Source: Schistosoma haematobium (lineage: Eukaryota; Platyhelminthes; Trematoda; Strigeidida; Schistosomatidae). Taken from it: 64,000 bases of DNA. The position numbers and the translations under genes were made by a program. Position 1 is the stretch's first letter; every line of letters starts with the position of its first letter. The notes beneath the pieces are model-generated. The model was not told where the DNA came from, searched no databases, and saw only the letters and a program-made list of their open reading frames with translations. The stretch is from positions 13,150,152 through 13,214,151 of the forward strand of contig NC_067197.1 in the NCBI RefSeq assembly GCF_000699445.3, given 5' to 3'. This document shows, piece after piece, positions 1 through 12,104 of the stretch.

Positions 1-2064
1 AGGCAAATGGAGAGAGACATTTAGCCATCAGTTTCTAAACACTAATTTCATCAAACAGCTCGTGCCTAAACTTTCTGCTCTACATTGACACCATTAACTT
101 AAGGGTTATAGTACGAACCAATCTTAAGGAAACCTAAGACGACTTTTGAGTAACAGATGTCACGCAACCATAGAGAGCATAAACTTGGGGATATGCAACC
201 ATACACATTTGGAAATCCAACTCTTAACCATCTAGAGAACATGAGTTTATGGCTGGAATGGAATCTAGAACACGTGTGTGAAAGCCAACACTGATTGGAT
301 CGGGAGGTAGTGATTTTAGGGCCAGTCTCGGCCAATATCCACTGTTCATTGTGGTAGTCGGATTTTCATCTCTCTGCATAGGCAAATATACATATGTACT
401 GAGATTCTTGTTGCCTAAAGCGCTACTGCAGCCCGAATCCACTTCAAAAGTTGTAAAAACAAGAACATGTAACAGTTTTGGGACTTTACTTTAGTGGAAA
501 CTAAGGACTCAATCGGACTTGTCAAAATGAGAGTTGCACACTAAAAACAAGATATAAATTAGGGCAAAAAGTTCAATTAGTTTGAGAGAGTATACTAAAC
601 CGTTTCTAACAGACTTATCATTGATGATGTACTTATGAGGATAGCTGAGTGAATCATACGCCTAATCAATTATTTTGGTCTTTAGAATACAAATGTAGGT
701 AGGTACAGCTATAAAATAATCAAGGTTACATACTTCTAGGACAGAAATTGGAGATGAAGCACCGTTGGAAGAAAGCCTCATGAATAACTGTATTTGTATT
801 AGTTACACCAAAAATGTAGTGACATATCGACACCCTATGATGTATATAATAACTAAAAACTCATCTTTTTCGAACCATATTCTTCATGTTTAGTTCTAGT
901 CACTGACACTAATACTACATGACTTCGACTTATTTGGTATTTTTGTTAATTTCAACTCGCCGTCCTGAAGTGACATGGCAACTTGGGCTAACACACATTT
1001 ATTCTAGGCTGTATGTTAATTATGACAAACTATATAAAACACCTATAAATAGAGAAGATGCGGTTTCTAACATGAGCTGAAAAACATAACCTTCTGGTAT
1101 ATATTAAATAATCTATATTATATACAATTTACAATGAAATTAAAATAACACGTTCACTGTACAGTTGCCTTCGCAGTTGCCTGAGCTTTTATTTTATGCA
1201 TACGGTGATACTTCTCAATATACAGCTTTACAAATGTGCTTATTTTTCGGTATTGATTGAAGAAGTACCACTTCGCGAAATCTACAATGAACTAGTATAC
1301 ATTTACTGATACCTCTTACCTTAGTAACAGCCTTTTCATGATTTCTTTGTAATCTTCTTTATTTATACGTCGTAGAGAGTATGCAGGTTTTAAAACTGAT
1401 TTTACTTCCAAGGCGATACGTTCTTGCCACTCACGACGTGAAGAGAAGTCGTATCTTTTCCGCTTTGCTAGTACTTCCTCAATCTTCATGTCTCCAAAAG
1501 GTTTCTTACTTTCCGTTTTAGTTTCTCCACATGCACCATTAGGCAACACTTTGTCACCGATTTCGTTGTTAGAAAACGGATTAATTACTGCTGGGAGTGG
1601 AGGAGGTACGAATGAATGTGACAGAGTAGAAGTGGTTGGCGGCAGCTCATTATGTTGTTGGAATGGTAACGGTGGTGGAGGAGGAGGTGGCAATGGATCA
1701 GAAGAGGAAGTGTCTACATCCGTTCTTTGGCTACCTGCAAGTTGGTTTAAAAGAGAACTTGCAGCTGAGCTTAACAGTTTGTTGATTTGTTTCATGGGAG
1801 AGCTCTCACGAACAGAATCAGGTTTGTCATTTGGTTTATTATTTAGATTTAAATCGCTTAGTGTATTACAAGGTAGACCTGCCCTGCTCATTAAGGTTTC
1901 TAAGAGATTAGAAGTTGGAGCCTGCATCTGTTGCGCAAATGTAGGGGGTGGCGGTGGTGGGGGTGGAGGAGGTGGAGGCAGAGCAGTAGTTTGGAAACCA
2001 GGACCCGACATTACCATAGGCAAGCTCGGCACTGATTGCATGCACTGACCGGGAAAAACTGAAT
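1..2064. repeat. Left arm of a long inverted duplication
   Basis: This stretch is repeated in reverse complement at 33879-35944. The coordinates add to 35943 in the gene part and 35945 near the window edge, because the right arm has one extra A in two homopolymers (near 1250 and near 476 on the left). Only a handful of substitutions were seen by eye. The arm holds the 3' end of the PHRF1/SCAF-like gene and about 1.1 kb of downstream DNA. It runs into the left edge of the window, so its true length is unknown. Confidence 0.95.
1154..1281 (-). CDS. Terminal exon of the PHRF1/SCAF-like gene, frame broken in this copy
   Basis: After a 38-bp GT...AG intron comes a short exon. In the frame beginning ISRSGTSSINTEK it resembles the PHRF1 C-terminus (pattern SGEIN...KVSNLVRAYVQRYR). 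Here a run of five A bases gives a stop straight after TEK. The matching exon in the right arm (34662-34790) has six A bases and stays open to a TGA 42 residues in. The phase of the preceding donor is also off by one base relative to this frame, in both copies. Either the true splice site differs from my choice or the gene is damaged. Confidence 0.45.
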
Positions 2065-3172
2065 TAGTCCCAGGAAGCATAGTTGTACTCAATCTCGGGA
2101 CGATCAAAGGAGGTGGCTGCATAAAATTCGGAGGCATTGGTGCATTGGGATATGGTATTACGCCTGATGGGAATGTTGAAGTGGAAATCCCCATAAGTCC
2201 ATAGTTATTTTGAGGAAAACGCATAGGATTATAATTCATTTGTGGGATCCTGTGCAGAAAAGCAGAGTTGTTACAAGAAGCATTTTGCCACCTGGTCAAA
2301 GGTTGTACAGTGGATCGCGGTTGATTTTGAGGGAATATACCGACAGTAACGTTAGAGACATGCTTCGCATCATTCAACTCTGTAGGGGAATTAGTTGGTT
2401 CAGTCGTTATGACTGCCTCAGGTGCGGACTGTTCCTCCACATGTTTTGAAACGTCCCAACGTACCGAGTCCGAATCTTTGTGTCCGCCACAAACGAAAGA
2501 GTCACGCTCCTTCGCTTTATATGAAAAATTTGGTTCATCAGAAAACCGGGAAACACGTTTTTCATTAACCGACCTTCTTGATTTAGCTGGGGATCGCGAA
2601 CGAGAACGTGGACCTGGCAGGCGTTCAACTACTCGAGAATGTCTTGGAGGTGTTCTAGATCGGCTCCGTCTTCGTTCGTTGGAACGAGATCTTGAACGGT
2701 GTTTGCGGACACGGTGCCTTGAATGAGATCTGGATCTCCTACTTGTTTTATCCTCGAACTTATTACCTCTTTTAGGAGAACGTGATCTACTCCTGCGGTG
2801 ATGGGGTTGGACAGACCGTTTGTGGACACTGGACGGTCTTGTGTGAGCTCGATAGTCGTGCTTCGTCTCTTTGGGAACATTTTCTTCAACTGACTTAACT
2901 GAAAAAGGCGGAGCGCACCCTCTTTCTCCTGATGAATTATGTTCGTTGCTTACCTCAAAGTGTGGTCCCTCCATGTTATGGTTCGATTGAAGAACATTAG
3001 TATCCTGCGCACAGTCAAATGTATTAGAGTTAAAAAGCAATGGCACAACATCGCTAAGAGACTGGTCAGGAGGTAACTGGTTTTGATTAGCATCTTGTTC
3101 CGGAGTTGCAGGAGAATTAGACTCTAAATCCATATCCTGATCAGTCGGATGTGATGGACTATAAGGATCCAT
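1320..3172 (-). CDS. PHRF1/SCAF-like Arg/Ser-rich nuclear protein, large exon
   Basis: The exon encodes about 618 residues from the ATG at 3172 (first residues MDPYSPSHPT). An upstream in-frame ATG at 3199 looks less likely. In order it has an acidic Asn/Gln-rich N-terminus, an Arg/Ser dipeptide region (roughly residues 115-210), a Pro-rich middle with two polyproline runs, and a conserved C-terminal block beginning near KIEEVLAKRKRYDFSSRREW. That block resembles the C-terminus of PHRF1, SCAF1 and SCAF11, nuclear proteins linking RNA polymerase II to splicing. No RING or PHD finger is visible, so this is either a SCAF-type protein or lacks upstream exons. The open frame stops at 1316 only because it reads into an intron: a good donor (AAG/GTAAGA) follows base 1320. 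The family assignment rests on the C-terminus and composition. Confidence 0.6.
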
Positions 3173-3470
3173 GTTAAATAAATATCCAATACAAATCAAT
3201 TTTTCCCGATCCAGATGATTGTTGTAAAGTTAATCCCAATAAAACCCAGCACCATATCTAACTGAGGCAGGGGAATCAAAAAGTCAGCACTCCCCCAGGT
3301 GAAGAATTAAAACAAAAGCGTATCTCAAGGCTGATTCTAAATCATTAGTGAACATAAGATCTATGCGTCAGGAGTATTAAATTAAGACAGAACCGATCTC
3401 AGAAACCACCAAGAACCAATTTTCTACTTTGTTGATGGTGTCAATTTTGTCAGAATGGAGTAAGTTTCAG
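3173..3470. other. Gap between the SCAF-like gene and element A
   Basis: Upstream flank of the SCAF-like exon and the 3' untranslated tail of element A. No open reading frame or promoter motif stands out. The exact 3' end of the retrotransposon was not resolved. Confidence 0.4.
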
Positions 3471-3765
3471 GTTCAGATTTGTGTAGTAAGGACAGAAGGC
3501 CTACGACCTATGTTATTTCTTTCCTAGTATGCCTCTGTGAGTTTCCAGTCTTCTCTTGAAGAAGTCAATTGAAGATGCGAACACCACTGCTTCGGGCAGC
3601 AGGTTCAATTATTGGTGGCTCCGTGTGAAAACCTGTATGCCAAGAGTAGTTTGCTCGTTCTTGGCTTTTCTACTCGCCTGCTATGTCCTCTGAGATGTCC
3701 CGATCTAGTGGGAAGGAAAAAATAGAATAAGTTAGGTTCAAAATCACTTCTCAGTATTCTGTACA

Positions 3766-3987
3766 TCAAAACAGCTCTCTCCTAAACCTGAGATAGGACT
3801 GAGTAAAGAGGTCCAGCTTTTCAAGCCGCTCTTCGTATGGTAAACCCCAGGGTTCAGGAATTGCACGGGTAGCTGCCCTCTGTACTTTTTCCAGTATGTC
3901 CGGGTCGCTTTTCAAACAGGGGCTTGCAGCCTGAGCGCAGTTCTCAGGCGTAGCTCTCACTAAGAATGTGTATACTATGGTGAACAC
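3766..3987 (-). pseudogene. Element A C-terminal domain remnant
   Basis: Contains ENCAQAASPCLKSDPDILE followed by KVQRAATRAIPE and YEERLEKLDLFTQSYLRFR, the conserved region after the RT domain in CR1/Jockey elements. It is out of frame with the upstream RT, so the copy is dead. Confidence 0.75.
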
Positions 3988-4289
3988 GGTAGTATCTAAC
4001 TTGGTGAGTGTCTGTTTTAAAGCCTAGAGGGTGCGAAACCCCTTAGCTGCGACCTCCCGGCAGTGGGCCGTCGTCTTAAGATCTTGACTCACTGTCACCC
4101 CTAGGTCCTTATGAGACCAGACAACGGGTTATGCCACTTTCCCTATGTTGTACCTATTAACCTTTGAATCCCCAAAGTGATTTTAGACACACTACGCCGC
4201 GTTGATAGACATCAGCCACTCTTTAGACCTGCTAATCATATTATTTAAGTCTGCCTGAAGAGCACACGTGTCTGTTTCCAGTTATTACT

Positions 4290-4559
4290 CGCCAGATTTT
4301 CACATCGTCAGCGTATAATAACATTGGCGACTGTACTGTATTTGCGAGATCATTAACACACAGTATAAACAGTAAAGGACCTAGAACGGAACCTTGAGGT
4401 ACTCCACTAAGTACTGATCTCCAGATGGGGCACTTGGAACTTATTCTTACTTTCTGTCTACGATCTACAAGGAAATCCTTAAGCCATTTTAAAAGAGGTT
4501 CGGGAATACCAAGGTTTTCCAACTTCAATAGCAGTCTATTAGTTGACACCTTGTCAAAA
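4290..4559 (-). pseudogene. Element A reverse transcriptase, continuation after the insertion
   Basis: Encodes STNRLLLKLENLGI, the VLSGVPQGSVLGPLLF motif and the catalytic LLYADDVKIW. It follows directly from motif A at 7640 once element B is removed. A frameshift follows near 4290. The 12-bp duplication accttgtcaaaa (4548-4559) is the left target copy. Confidence 0.8.
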
Positions 4560-4568
4560 CTTACTTAC

Positions 4569-7202
4569 TTACTTACGCCTGTTACTCCTCGTGAAGGAGC
4601 ATAGGCCGCTCACCAGCATTCTCCATCCAACCCTGTCCTGGGCAATCCTTTCTAGCTCCGTCCAGTTGTAATTCATCGTTTTCATATCTGCTTCTATTAT
4701 CCGACGCAATGTGTTCTTTGGCCTTCCTCTTTTTCGCTTCCCTTCAGGGTTCCAAGTTGGGGCTTGCCTCGTGATGCAGTTTGACGATTTGCGTAATGTA
4801 TGTCCTATCCATTTCCATCGTCTTTTCCTAATTTCTTCTTCAGCTGGAAGTTGGTTTGTTCTCTCCCACAAAAGGCTATTGCTGATGGTATCCGGCCAAT
4901 GGATGTTGAGTATCTTGCGTAGACAGCTATTTATAAATACTTGTACTTTCTTGATTGTGGTTGTTGTAGTTCTCCAAGTTTCAGCTCCATACAGTAGAAC
5001 TGCCTTGACGTTCGTATTTAAGATTCTCACTTTGATATTGGTTGAAAGTTGTTTTGAGTTCCATATGTTCTTCAATTGTAGGAATGCGACCCTTGCTTTG
5101 CCGATCCTCGCCTTTACGTCTGCATCTGAACCTCCTTGTTCATCGATCATGCTTCCCAGGTATGTGAAGGACTCTTCATCTTCCAGAGTTTCGCCATCAA
5201 GTGTGATTGGATTGCTGTTCTCCGCTTTGAATTTGAGAACCTTAGTTTTCCCTTTGTGTATGCTGAGGCCTACTGATGCAGAGACTGCTGCTACACTGGC
5301 TGTCTTCATCTGCATCTGTTCGTGTGTACGTGATAGGAGGGCTAGGTCGTCTGCGAAGTCCAAATCGTCTAATTGGTTCTGAGCTGTCCATTGTATCCCG
5401 TATTTTCCTTCAGATGTTGAGGTCTTCATAATCCAGTCGACCACCAGAAGAAAGAGGAAGGGAGAGAGTAAACAGCCTTGTCTGACTCCGGTCCTTACTT
5501 GGAATGCATCTGTCAGCTGTCCTCCATGCACTACTTTGCACTGTAGTCCGTCGTATGAGTTCCGGATAATATTGACAATCTTCTCAGGAACTCCGTAGTG
5601 TCGAAGAAGTTTCCATAATGTCCTCCTATCTACACTGTCGAATGCCTTTTCATAATCAATGAAGTTGATGTATAGTGATGAGTTCCACTCAACTGATTGT
5701 TCGACGATAATCCGTAGTGTTGCAATTTGGTCTGCGCACGACCGATCCTTACGGAATCCAGCTTGTTGATCTCGAAGTTGGGCGTCTACTGCATCCTTCA
5801 TCCGGTTCAGCAACAATCTGTTGAAGACTTTCCCTGGTATTGACAGTAGTGTAATGCCTCTGTAGTTTTCACATTTGCTCAGATCTCCTTTCTTTGGAAT
5901 CTTGACGAGGTGTCCCTCTTTCCAGTCCGTCGGCACTTGTTCCTCCTCCCAAATCTTTTTGAATAGAAGGTGAAGCATGTTTGTAGTTACTTCGACGTCT
6001 GATTTCAGTGCTTCAGCTGGTATGTTGTCGGGTCCTGTTGCTTTCCCGTTCTTGGTTTGTCTGACGGCCATTCTAATTTCTTCCGTAGTTGGTGGATTGG
6101 CATCTATAGGAAGATCTACGTGTGCTGCTTCGATGTCCGGTGGATTCATTGGAGCCGGCCTATTCAGGAGTTCCTCGAAGTATTCTACCCATCTGTTACG
6201 CTGTTGTTGAATTTCGGTGATTTTCCTGCCTTCTTTGTCTTTGACCGGCCTCTCTGGTTTACTGTATTTCCCTGCTAGTTTCTTCGTTGTATCGTGAAGC
6301 TGTTTCATATTTCCTTCTCTAGCAGCTTTTTCTGCCGTCGTTGCTAGTTCTTCCACGTATTTCTCCTTGTCTGCTCTAATGCTCCTCTTCACTTGTTTGT
6401 TTGCTTCTTTGTATTCAGCTTGTGCTTGGACTTTCTCTGCTCGTGTTCGGCTGTTGTTTATTGCTGCCTTCTTGTTCTTCCTTTCTTTGATCTTGTCCAG
6501 AGTTTCTATAGAGATCCATTCCTTATGATGGTATTTCTTTAGACCGAGAACCTCTTGACACGTTGAAGTTAATGCTTCTTTGATGCTTTTCCAGTTGTCC
6601 TCTATAGTAGTTTCTTCTTCTTTCAGTAGATCTTGTAAGGCTTGGAACCTGTTGTTGAGAGCTATCTTGAATTCATTGAGTTTGACAGTATCTCGAAGGA
6701 AGGCTGTATTGAACCTTTGTATTGCTGTTTGTCCACTTGTCCAGTTCTTTTTTAGCTTCAGTTTCAAATTGGCTACAACTAGGTGGTGATCTGAACCTAT
6801 GTCAGCACCTCTCCTGGTTCTCACATCTTCCATTGTCCTTCGGAATTTTTTGTTGATGCAAATATGATCTATCTGGTTCTCTGTAGTGTGGTCCGGTGAG
6901 ATCCATGTAGCCTTGTGTATACGCTTGTGTGGAAATATTGTGCCTCCTATGACCAATTTGTTGAATGCACACAGATTTGCAAATCTTTTCCCATTTTCGT
7001 TTCTCTCTCCCAGTCCATGTCATCCCATGATATCTTCATATCCAGTGTTGTCTATTCCGACTTTGGCATTTAGATCTCCCATCAGAATAGTTAGGTCCTT
7101 TCTTGGGCATTTCTCAATGAGTGACTGCAGCCGCTCGTAGAATTGATCTTTAATTTCGTCGTTGCTACCATTGGTGGGTGCATAACATTGGATAATATTC
7201 AT
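4569..7202 (-). pseudogene. Element B endonuclease-reverse transcriptase ORF
   Basis: From MNIIQCYAPTNG (7202) the frame runs through ILMGDLNAKVG (endonuclease) to a TGA at 7020-7022, where related copies have Arg. It then continues open to 4569. Downstream are SDHHLVV (endonuclease end), the linker, and RT motifs: [57 protein letters not shown] and [10 protein letters not shown] with the catalytic Asp pair. The C-terminus includes [15 protein letters not shown] and ends near SNRRK. RT length and order are normal for the RTE-like group. The single TGA fits a CGA to TGA transition. Confidence 0.85.
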
Positions 7203-7438
7203 TAAGATCCCCTCCTTCTAGCTAGCCTTTTCTGTCCAGCTTGGGTCCAGTGGGTTTCGCTGATTCCCAGTACTGCTAAGTTGTATCTCCTCATTTCCAT
7301 TGATATTTGACTGGTCTTCCCGGTTTCCCACATTGTTCGAACGTTCCATGTACCTATAAAAATTTTTGCTCTGGTTGTTAGAAGGGGCATCGGCCTCGTG
7401 GCTTCCGAAGGAACTCGGCTTTCACCATGAAGCGTCAT
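7203..7438 (-). pseudogene. Element B endonuclease N-terminus, truncated
   Basis: Encodes FIGTWNVRTMWETGK and LAVLGISETHWTQAGQKRL, the start of the endonuclease. It then breaks off just before MNIIQCYAPTN. Element C still has an intervening block (FKTKKQGITM upstream of MNVIQCYAPTN), so part of the middle of the domain has been deleted here. Confidence 0.75.
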
Positions 7439-7638
7439 AATTCTTCTAAATGAAGACCTTCTAACTCCCAGGGCAGAGTTAAAATGGTTTGGATTATTTT
7501 TTCTGGTAAGCGTTTTTTTAGCGAGTTAGTTTTCTACGGGATGGGGACGCTAACCCCATGCCCAACCCTCCTCCTTTACCCGGGCTTGGGACCGGCAGCA
7601 ACCCTATAAAAGCTACAGGCGGAGTTACCTTGTCAAAA

Positions 7639-9371
7639 GCCTTACTAAAATCTATGTAGACAACATCCACTGAGTTTTCGTTGTCTAGCGCATTTATCCA
7701 AAAATCCCTTGCTATAAGGAGGTTCGTCGTACAAAATAGACCCTTCCTAAAACCATGTTGTTCTATGTTTATCACGTTATTGGCTTCCATAAATGCCATT
7801 ATGGTCCGTTTGACTATTCTTTCCAATATTTTAACTACAACACTGGTGTGGCTTACAGGTCTATAGTTCGATGGAAGTTGTCTTGGTACTGTTCTATGTA
7901 TGGAAGTGAAGATTGTGTCCTTCCAGTCCATAGGTTACACACCTTGGTGTAGTGACATATTGAATATCACAGTCAGTGGGGCCGCGATATATTGGGCAAT
8001 ATGTCTCAAGATTTTGGTGTGTAGTTCATCTTGTCCTGTTGACTTCTCCATGTTTAGGGTGCTAAGAGCCTTAAGCACATCTTTTTGGTCGAAGTCCACG
8101 GTGAGCAGCTGGTTTGTTGACTCTGTATTTGGGTCTGGTTCTTTCTCTAGAGGAGGTTCCTGAGTGAAAACTGCCCCAAAATAGTCAGCCATAACCTCTG
8201 CTTTTTCCTGATCTTCCTCTATCGTTTTGGATTCACTTCCTACCTTAATTAAGTTGCGAATCCAATGATGCATCCTTGTTCTGTAGTTTATGTACGAGAA
8301 TATTCTCTTGGGCTGCTTGAGTGCAGGTTGTGCCAGCTGCATTTCATATTTTCTTTGAGCTCCCCAAATTTTTATTATACACTCGTTTCTTATCGATCTG
8401 TAGCGTTCCATAGTACCTGCTGTGCCAAGGCGGATGGCAACGTCCCAGCATTTCTTCTTTTGTCTTAGTAAGCGTCGAATATCCCGTCCTATCCAGGGAT
8501 GTCCGTGCTTCTTTTTCTTTGGGACAGTCCAGGGTATGTATGGTTGAGTTACCCGATTGTATAACTGCCTGAATAGAGTCCATGCCTCTTGTACTGATGC
8601 CTTTGAGTCAATTTCCCAGTTCTCAGCCGATGCTGCGGAGTTAATTGCCTGCATATCTGCCTTCCATATGTTAGGACGGGCCGGCTCAACTGTTTGACAA
8701 GCAATCTCAGCCATGAATTTGAATAAGATGACTGCATGGTCACTTCTCCCAAGTGGTGGGAGCAAAGCCATTTGACCAACGTCATCACCGTGTGTGAAGA
8801 CTAAATCTAAAAGAGAAGAGGAGTTTTTTAAGTCGTATCTTGTGGGATCTCTAATGTGTTGGAATAATGCTAGTCCAATCGAGGTTTCTAACAGTTTGCA
8901 TTCGAACGACGATATGGATGACCCTACTTCTAAGTTAACCCAGTCTACATATGGTGCATTAAAGTCGCCTACTACAAGGCTTTTACCGTTGTTACACCAG
9001 GACTTAAGTTTACTAAGGAGAAAATCATCTGCTACATATTCTGGACTGCGATAAACTACAACTAATTCAATATCTTGCCTTCGGCATTTCAACTTACATC
9101 TCACCAGTTCACATGTCCCTGAAACATGTGCTACTGTCTCGGCTAATCTTATGGTTAGGGTACTTTTCGTGTACATAACAACCCCGCCTCCCCTTCGGTT
9201 TAATCTCTCAGCCCTACTGGTTAAAAAACCAGTCAACTGGATTTCGCTATCTAATACTTCTGACGTTAACCAAGTTTCCGAGACAGCAATAACGTCCGGT
9301 TTTTCTTTATCCACTACTGACTTGAGCTCCGCCATTTTATTTAATAGGCTGCGAGCATTTGTGTAGCACAC
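7639..9371 (-). pseudogene. Element A endonuclease and N-terminal reverse transcriptase
   Basis: The first 478 residues (to 7935) contain an exonuclease-endonuclease-phosphatase fold: TNARSLLNKMAELKS at the start, VIAVSETWL, the VVGDFNAP motif and GRSDHAVI near the end of the domain. A single in-frame TAA at 7935-7937 interrupts the protein. It resumes in the same frame as PMDWKD, then RT motifs PSNYRPVS, GFRKG and VVYIDFSKAFDKV. The RT then meets the insertion of element B. The continuation is at 4290-4549. Confidence 0.8.
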
Positions 9372-9633
9372 TTTTAAGTCTGTGGAGAGTTTTCCCTTGC
9401 CACCCAGAGTGGCTTGGGGATCGTTTTGCCCCGAACTTTTACAATTTGAAAACCCTTAAGAACTAGGTTTCTTTTACCGTTTCAGTGACGCTCGTTTATT
9501 TCCGCCTCTGCAGCTCGTCTCTTAATACGATCAGCTAGGCTGAGATCCTCACGGACATATATTCCGGATCCAATCAGTTTACTTGAGTTACCTAGAATCA
9601 GGTTCCCTTCTTCAACCGTGGCAAATGTGACCT

Positions 9634-10122
9634 TCAAGAGGTAGTTTTTCTAAGGACTTTCAGAATCCTTTTTTGTCCCATTTTATAAAACTTACAAATG
9701 CCAACTCTTAAATCTGCATCTGGGAGTAGTTTGCTTATTAAGGACTTAATTTGACTGAGGTCGTATTTAAATCTGACCTTTGGTTCCTTTTCGGAAGATT
9801 CTCCTAACTTGTGAAAAATGACTGACCTCTCAGAGAGGTCTGTCTTGACACGCAGTGAAATTTTTGTTTCTGATACCGTCTCTTCCAATGACTTGCTAAC
9901 CAGCCGCCTTTTGCCTACAGTGTTTTTCTTCTCATTTCTTTTTCTCCTTACTGAAGTCCATTTATCATTACTCAGGACAGCCACACCGGGACTATTTGAG
10001 ACGGTGACAGTTTTATCCGGGTCTTCAATTTCCACTAAAGGTGTTTGATTACCAATATCAGTGTCAAGCGGCACTTCACTCCTCGTTAATATTAACGGAT
10101 ATTTCACTTTTCCGTCAATCAC
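9634..10122 (-). pseudogene. ORF1 (gag-like) fragment of element A
   Basis: Open frame of 162 residues, Lys/Arg/Ser-rich, ending ILKVLRKTTS. Recognisable continuation lies downstream in other frames to about 9400 (for example KLIGSGIYVREDLSLADRIK). It precedes the endonuclease-RT frame as expected for ORF1 of a CR1-type element, whose product binds RNA. No zinc knuckle is visible in the intact part. Confidence 0.55.
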
Positions 10123-10214
10123 AGTCAGGTGTTCAACGGGTTAGACAGCAGTATGTACTACACTGACACATGCTTCATTGTCGGCGCTCGTGTTACCAGG
10201 GCAACCGCCATCAA

Positions 10215-12090
10215 ACTACATTTCAAGAACTGACAAATTCCTTCATTTTATGGTCGGCTAAGCATAAGCTATCCCAATGTACCCACTGACTGATAAAGAT
10301 TCTAGAGAGAACGCAATGTAAAAGACATATTTGGGACTTGGTTTTTACAAAAGATCTTGAAGCACTCAGGTCATAATGCTCAATGTCAAGAACTTATGCA
10401 TGTGCCTACGATTGGTTTGAAAACTGATTATGATAGGTAGTTGCGATGTGATAGCCATTTTTATTCTGGATATCTTTCTTTCGATACTAAGGGGGGATTG
10501 TTACGTCCAAGTTTTGCTCGTTCCAGTTATTGAAGTACGGACTATCGATCTACTTGCAAATTACGAACCCAAATTAACAACAAAACCAAGTTCCAATTTA
10601 GATACCAAATTTATTCGTAATTTACAAATAGTCGACCAAATGTCGTTCTAACAACAATAATTATAACAATTACAAAACAAACCTTCAATTTTGTAGGTTC
10701 CCGGAGCAAAACTCCCAAATATCAAACCAAAGACAAAGAGAGCACCAAAATACCAAACCAAAGACAAACCAAAATGTCCGAAATAATGATATAAACAAAC
10801 AAGTTCAAAAGTTAAGTAAAACAATTACATCCAAAAAACGCAGTAAATTATTAATGTACAATAAAAGGTTTTAATCCGTCAAAAGTCTTCAGTTCTCCCG
10901 TAACAGGGATAAAGTACAATATTTTCTCTACAGTCAACTGGAGGTTCAAATTCTGGCTGAACAAGATGTGCTTCAAGGAAAAAGTTTACCTACCTAATTT
11001 AACAAGATTTATTAACAGAATACAAGGTCTAACACGTTGGATTGCCATAACACCGAGACAGAGACCTCCTTACTGGTATTTGTGTCTAATCTATTTACTG
11101 TGTTGTAAACTCTCCCTAGCTGGTTATTTACTGTAACACTACCATGCAATCCTATCGCTTCACGTCTTCTCACACGACGTTGGCAGGGCTTAAGGTCTGT
11201 AGTGACTTCTATGTTTTTGTATGGAGTTAATGAGCTAATATTTTGCTCGAATCAATAAACTGTTTAGCATCATTACAACAGCCAAACTTAAACAGGAGGG
11301 AGCATGTTGATCTCTCGGACTTTTTTCCAGGGCAGATGACTTTGCAGTTAACGCTCAGCATACTGCACACTCTAAGGCAACTATCCCTTAACTTAGATGG
11401 TGTGTGCGGCCGGGAAGATTTTACTCAATTGCACTGAAATAGGACATCACTCTTTTCGTAACTTCTTTAGCCACAAACTCCAACATACACTGAGCTTTAG
11501 TGAGTTGCTCAAGAATTATGTCAGTATCAAGGCCCCATATATGTGTGGGGAGTACCAGTTGGTTAAGTCTGCCGTTAATTTCGGCTAAAGAGTTTTGTAG
11601 CTGACAGATGTCAGTACTATATCCATCAGTATTTTGGTGTGTATGAGATGAAATATTAGACACTTTAGTTTTTGAAATTTTGGATTTAGGCCTTGTTTAA
11701 ACATGCTATCTGGTAGACTGTGCTGAATTTTCGATGCACGTGGGTATTGTGGCTTGAATGTTAACTAGTCTTACCGTTGGCATACTTCACGAGAGATAGA
11801 GGGGTTGTAATATGGAGAATCAGGTAATGATAGTATTACTTGTGGGTAAGACGCATATAGTTCAGCAGAAAAAGGTTCGATATTGTCAGGTACTGAATCG
11901 TCAGTTATGCACAATCAAGATGAAGAATCATAGCTAATAATCAAAATAGTGGAAACTCATTAATACGGAATTGTAGCGACATAGCATTGCGACCAGATAT
12001 TGACGTTACCGCGGTCTCCTCTTTTTTCTGCGTTAGCATCTATGATTTTTGAGACTCGTGTTTTGTTGGTGTGATTGTCTTCGAGGGGCG
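10215..12090. other. Region without a recognised gene, possible LTR fragment
   Basis: Near 10490 a purine run (aaggggggat) is followed by tgttacgtcc on the plus strand. This resembles a polypurine tract and LTR start, but no pol sequence or second LTR was found. Short frames at 10430-10651 and at 11421-11663 (minus, beginning MSNISSHTHQNTDG) have no recognised relatives. The right part is the 3' flank of gypsy element 1. Confidence 0.35.
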
Positions 12091-12104
12091 TGTAGTTATC
12101 GATT

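Larger units (their letters stand above)
4560..7626 (-). mobile_element. Element B: RTE-like non-LTR retrotransposon inserted in element A
   Basis: Flanked by a perfect 12-bp target duplication, accttgtcaaaa at 4548-4559 and 7627-7638. The 3' end (left, minus strand) finishes in a (GTAA)n tail, typical of RTE-type elements. The 5' untranslated region (about 7510-7626) matches the 5' end of element C at 17310-17420. It is nearly full length but has an internal deletion in the endonuclease region and one nonsense codon. Confidence 0.9.
3470..10215 (-). mobile_element. Element A: CR1/Jockey-like non-LTR retrotransposon, split by element B
   Basis: Read on the minus strand from about 10215, it has a gag-like ORF1, then apurinic endonuclease and reverse transcriptase of the CR1/Jockey kind. 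Element B interrupts the RT at 4560-7626. Removing B joins motif A (IDFSKAFDKV, near 7640) to STNRLLLKLENLGI (4549) in frame. The C-terminal part at 3540-4290 is frame-shifted but recognisable (VQRAATR..., YEERLEKLDLF). It is an inactive copy. The family name within schistosome elements is not certain. End points are approximate. Confidence 0.8.

Noticed and set aside
1488..2048. 186-codon Gly-rich frame opposite the SCAF-like exon (and its copy at 33895-34455)
   Set aside because: It is the antisense shadow of the polyproline region; the sense strand has the conserved C-terminal domain.
4711..5382. 223-codon plus-strand frame
   Set aside because: Antisense of the element B RT.
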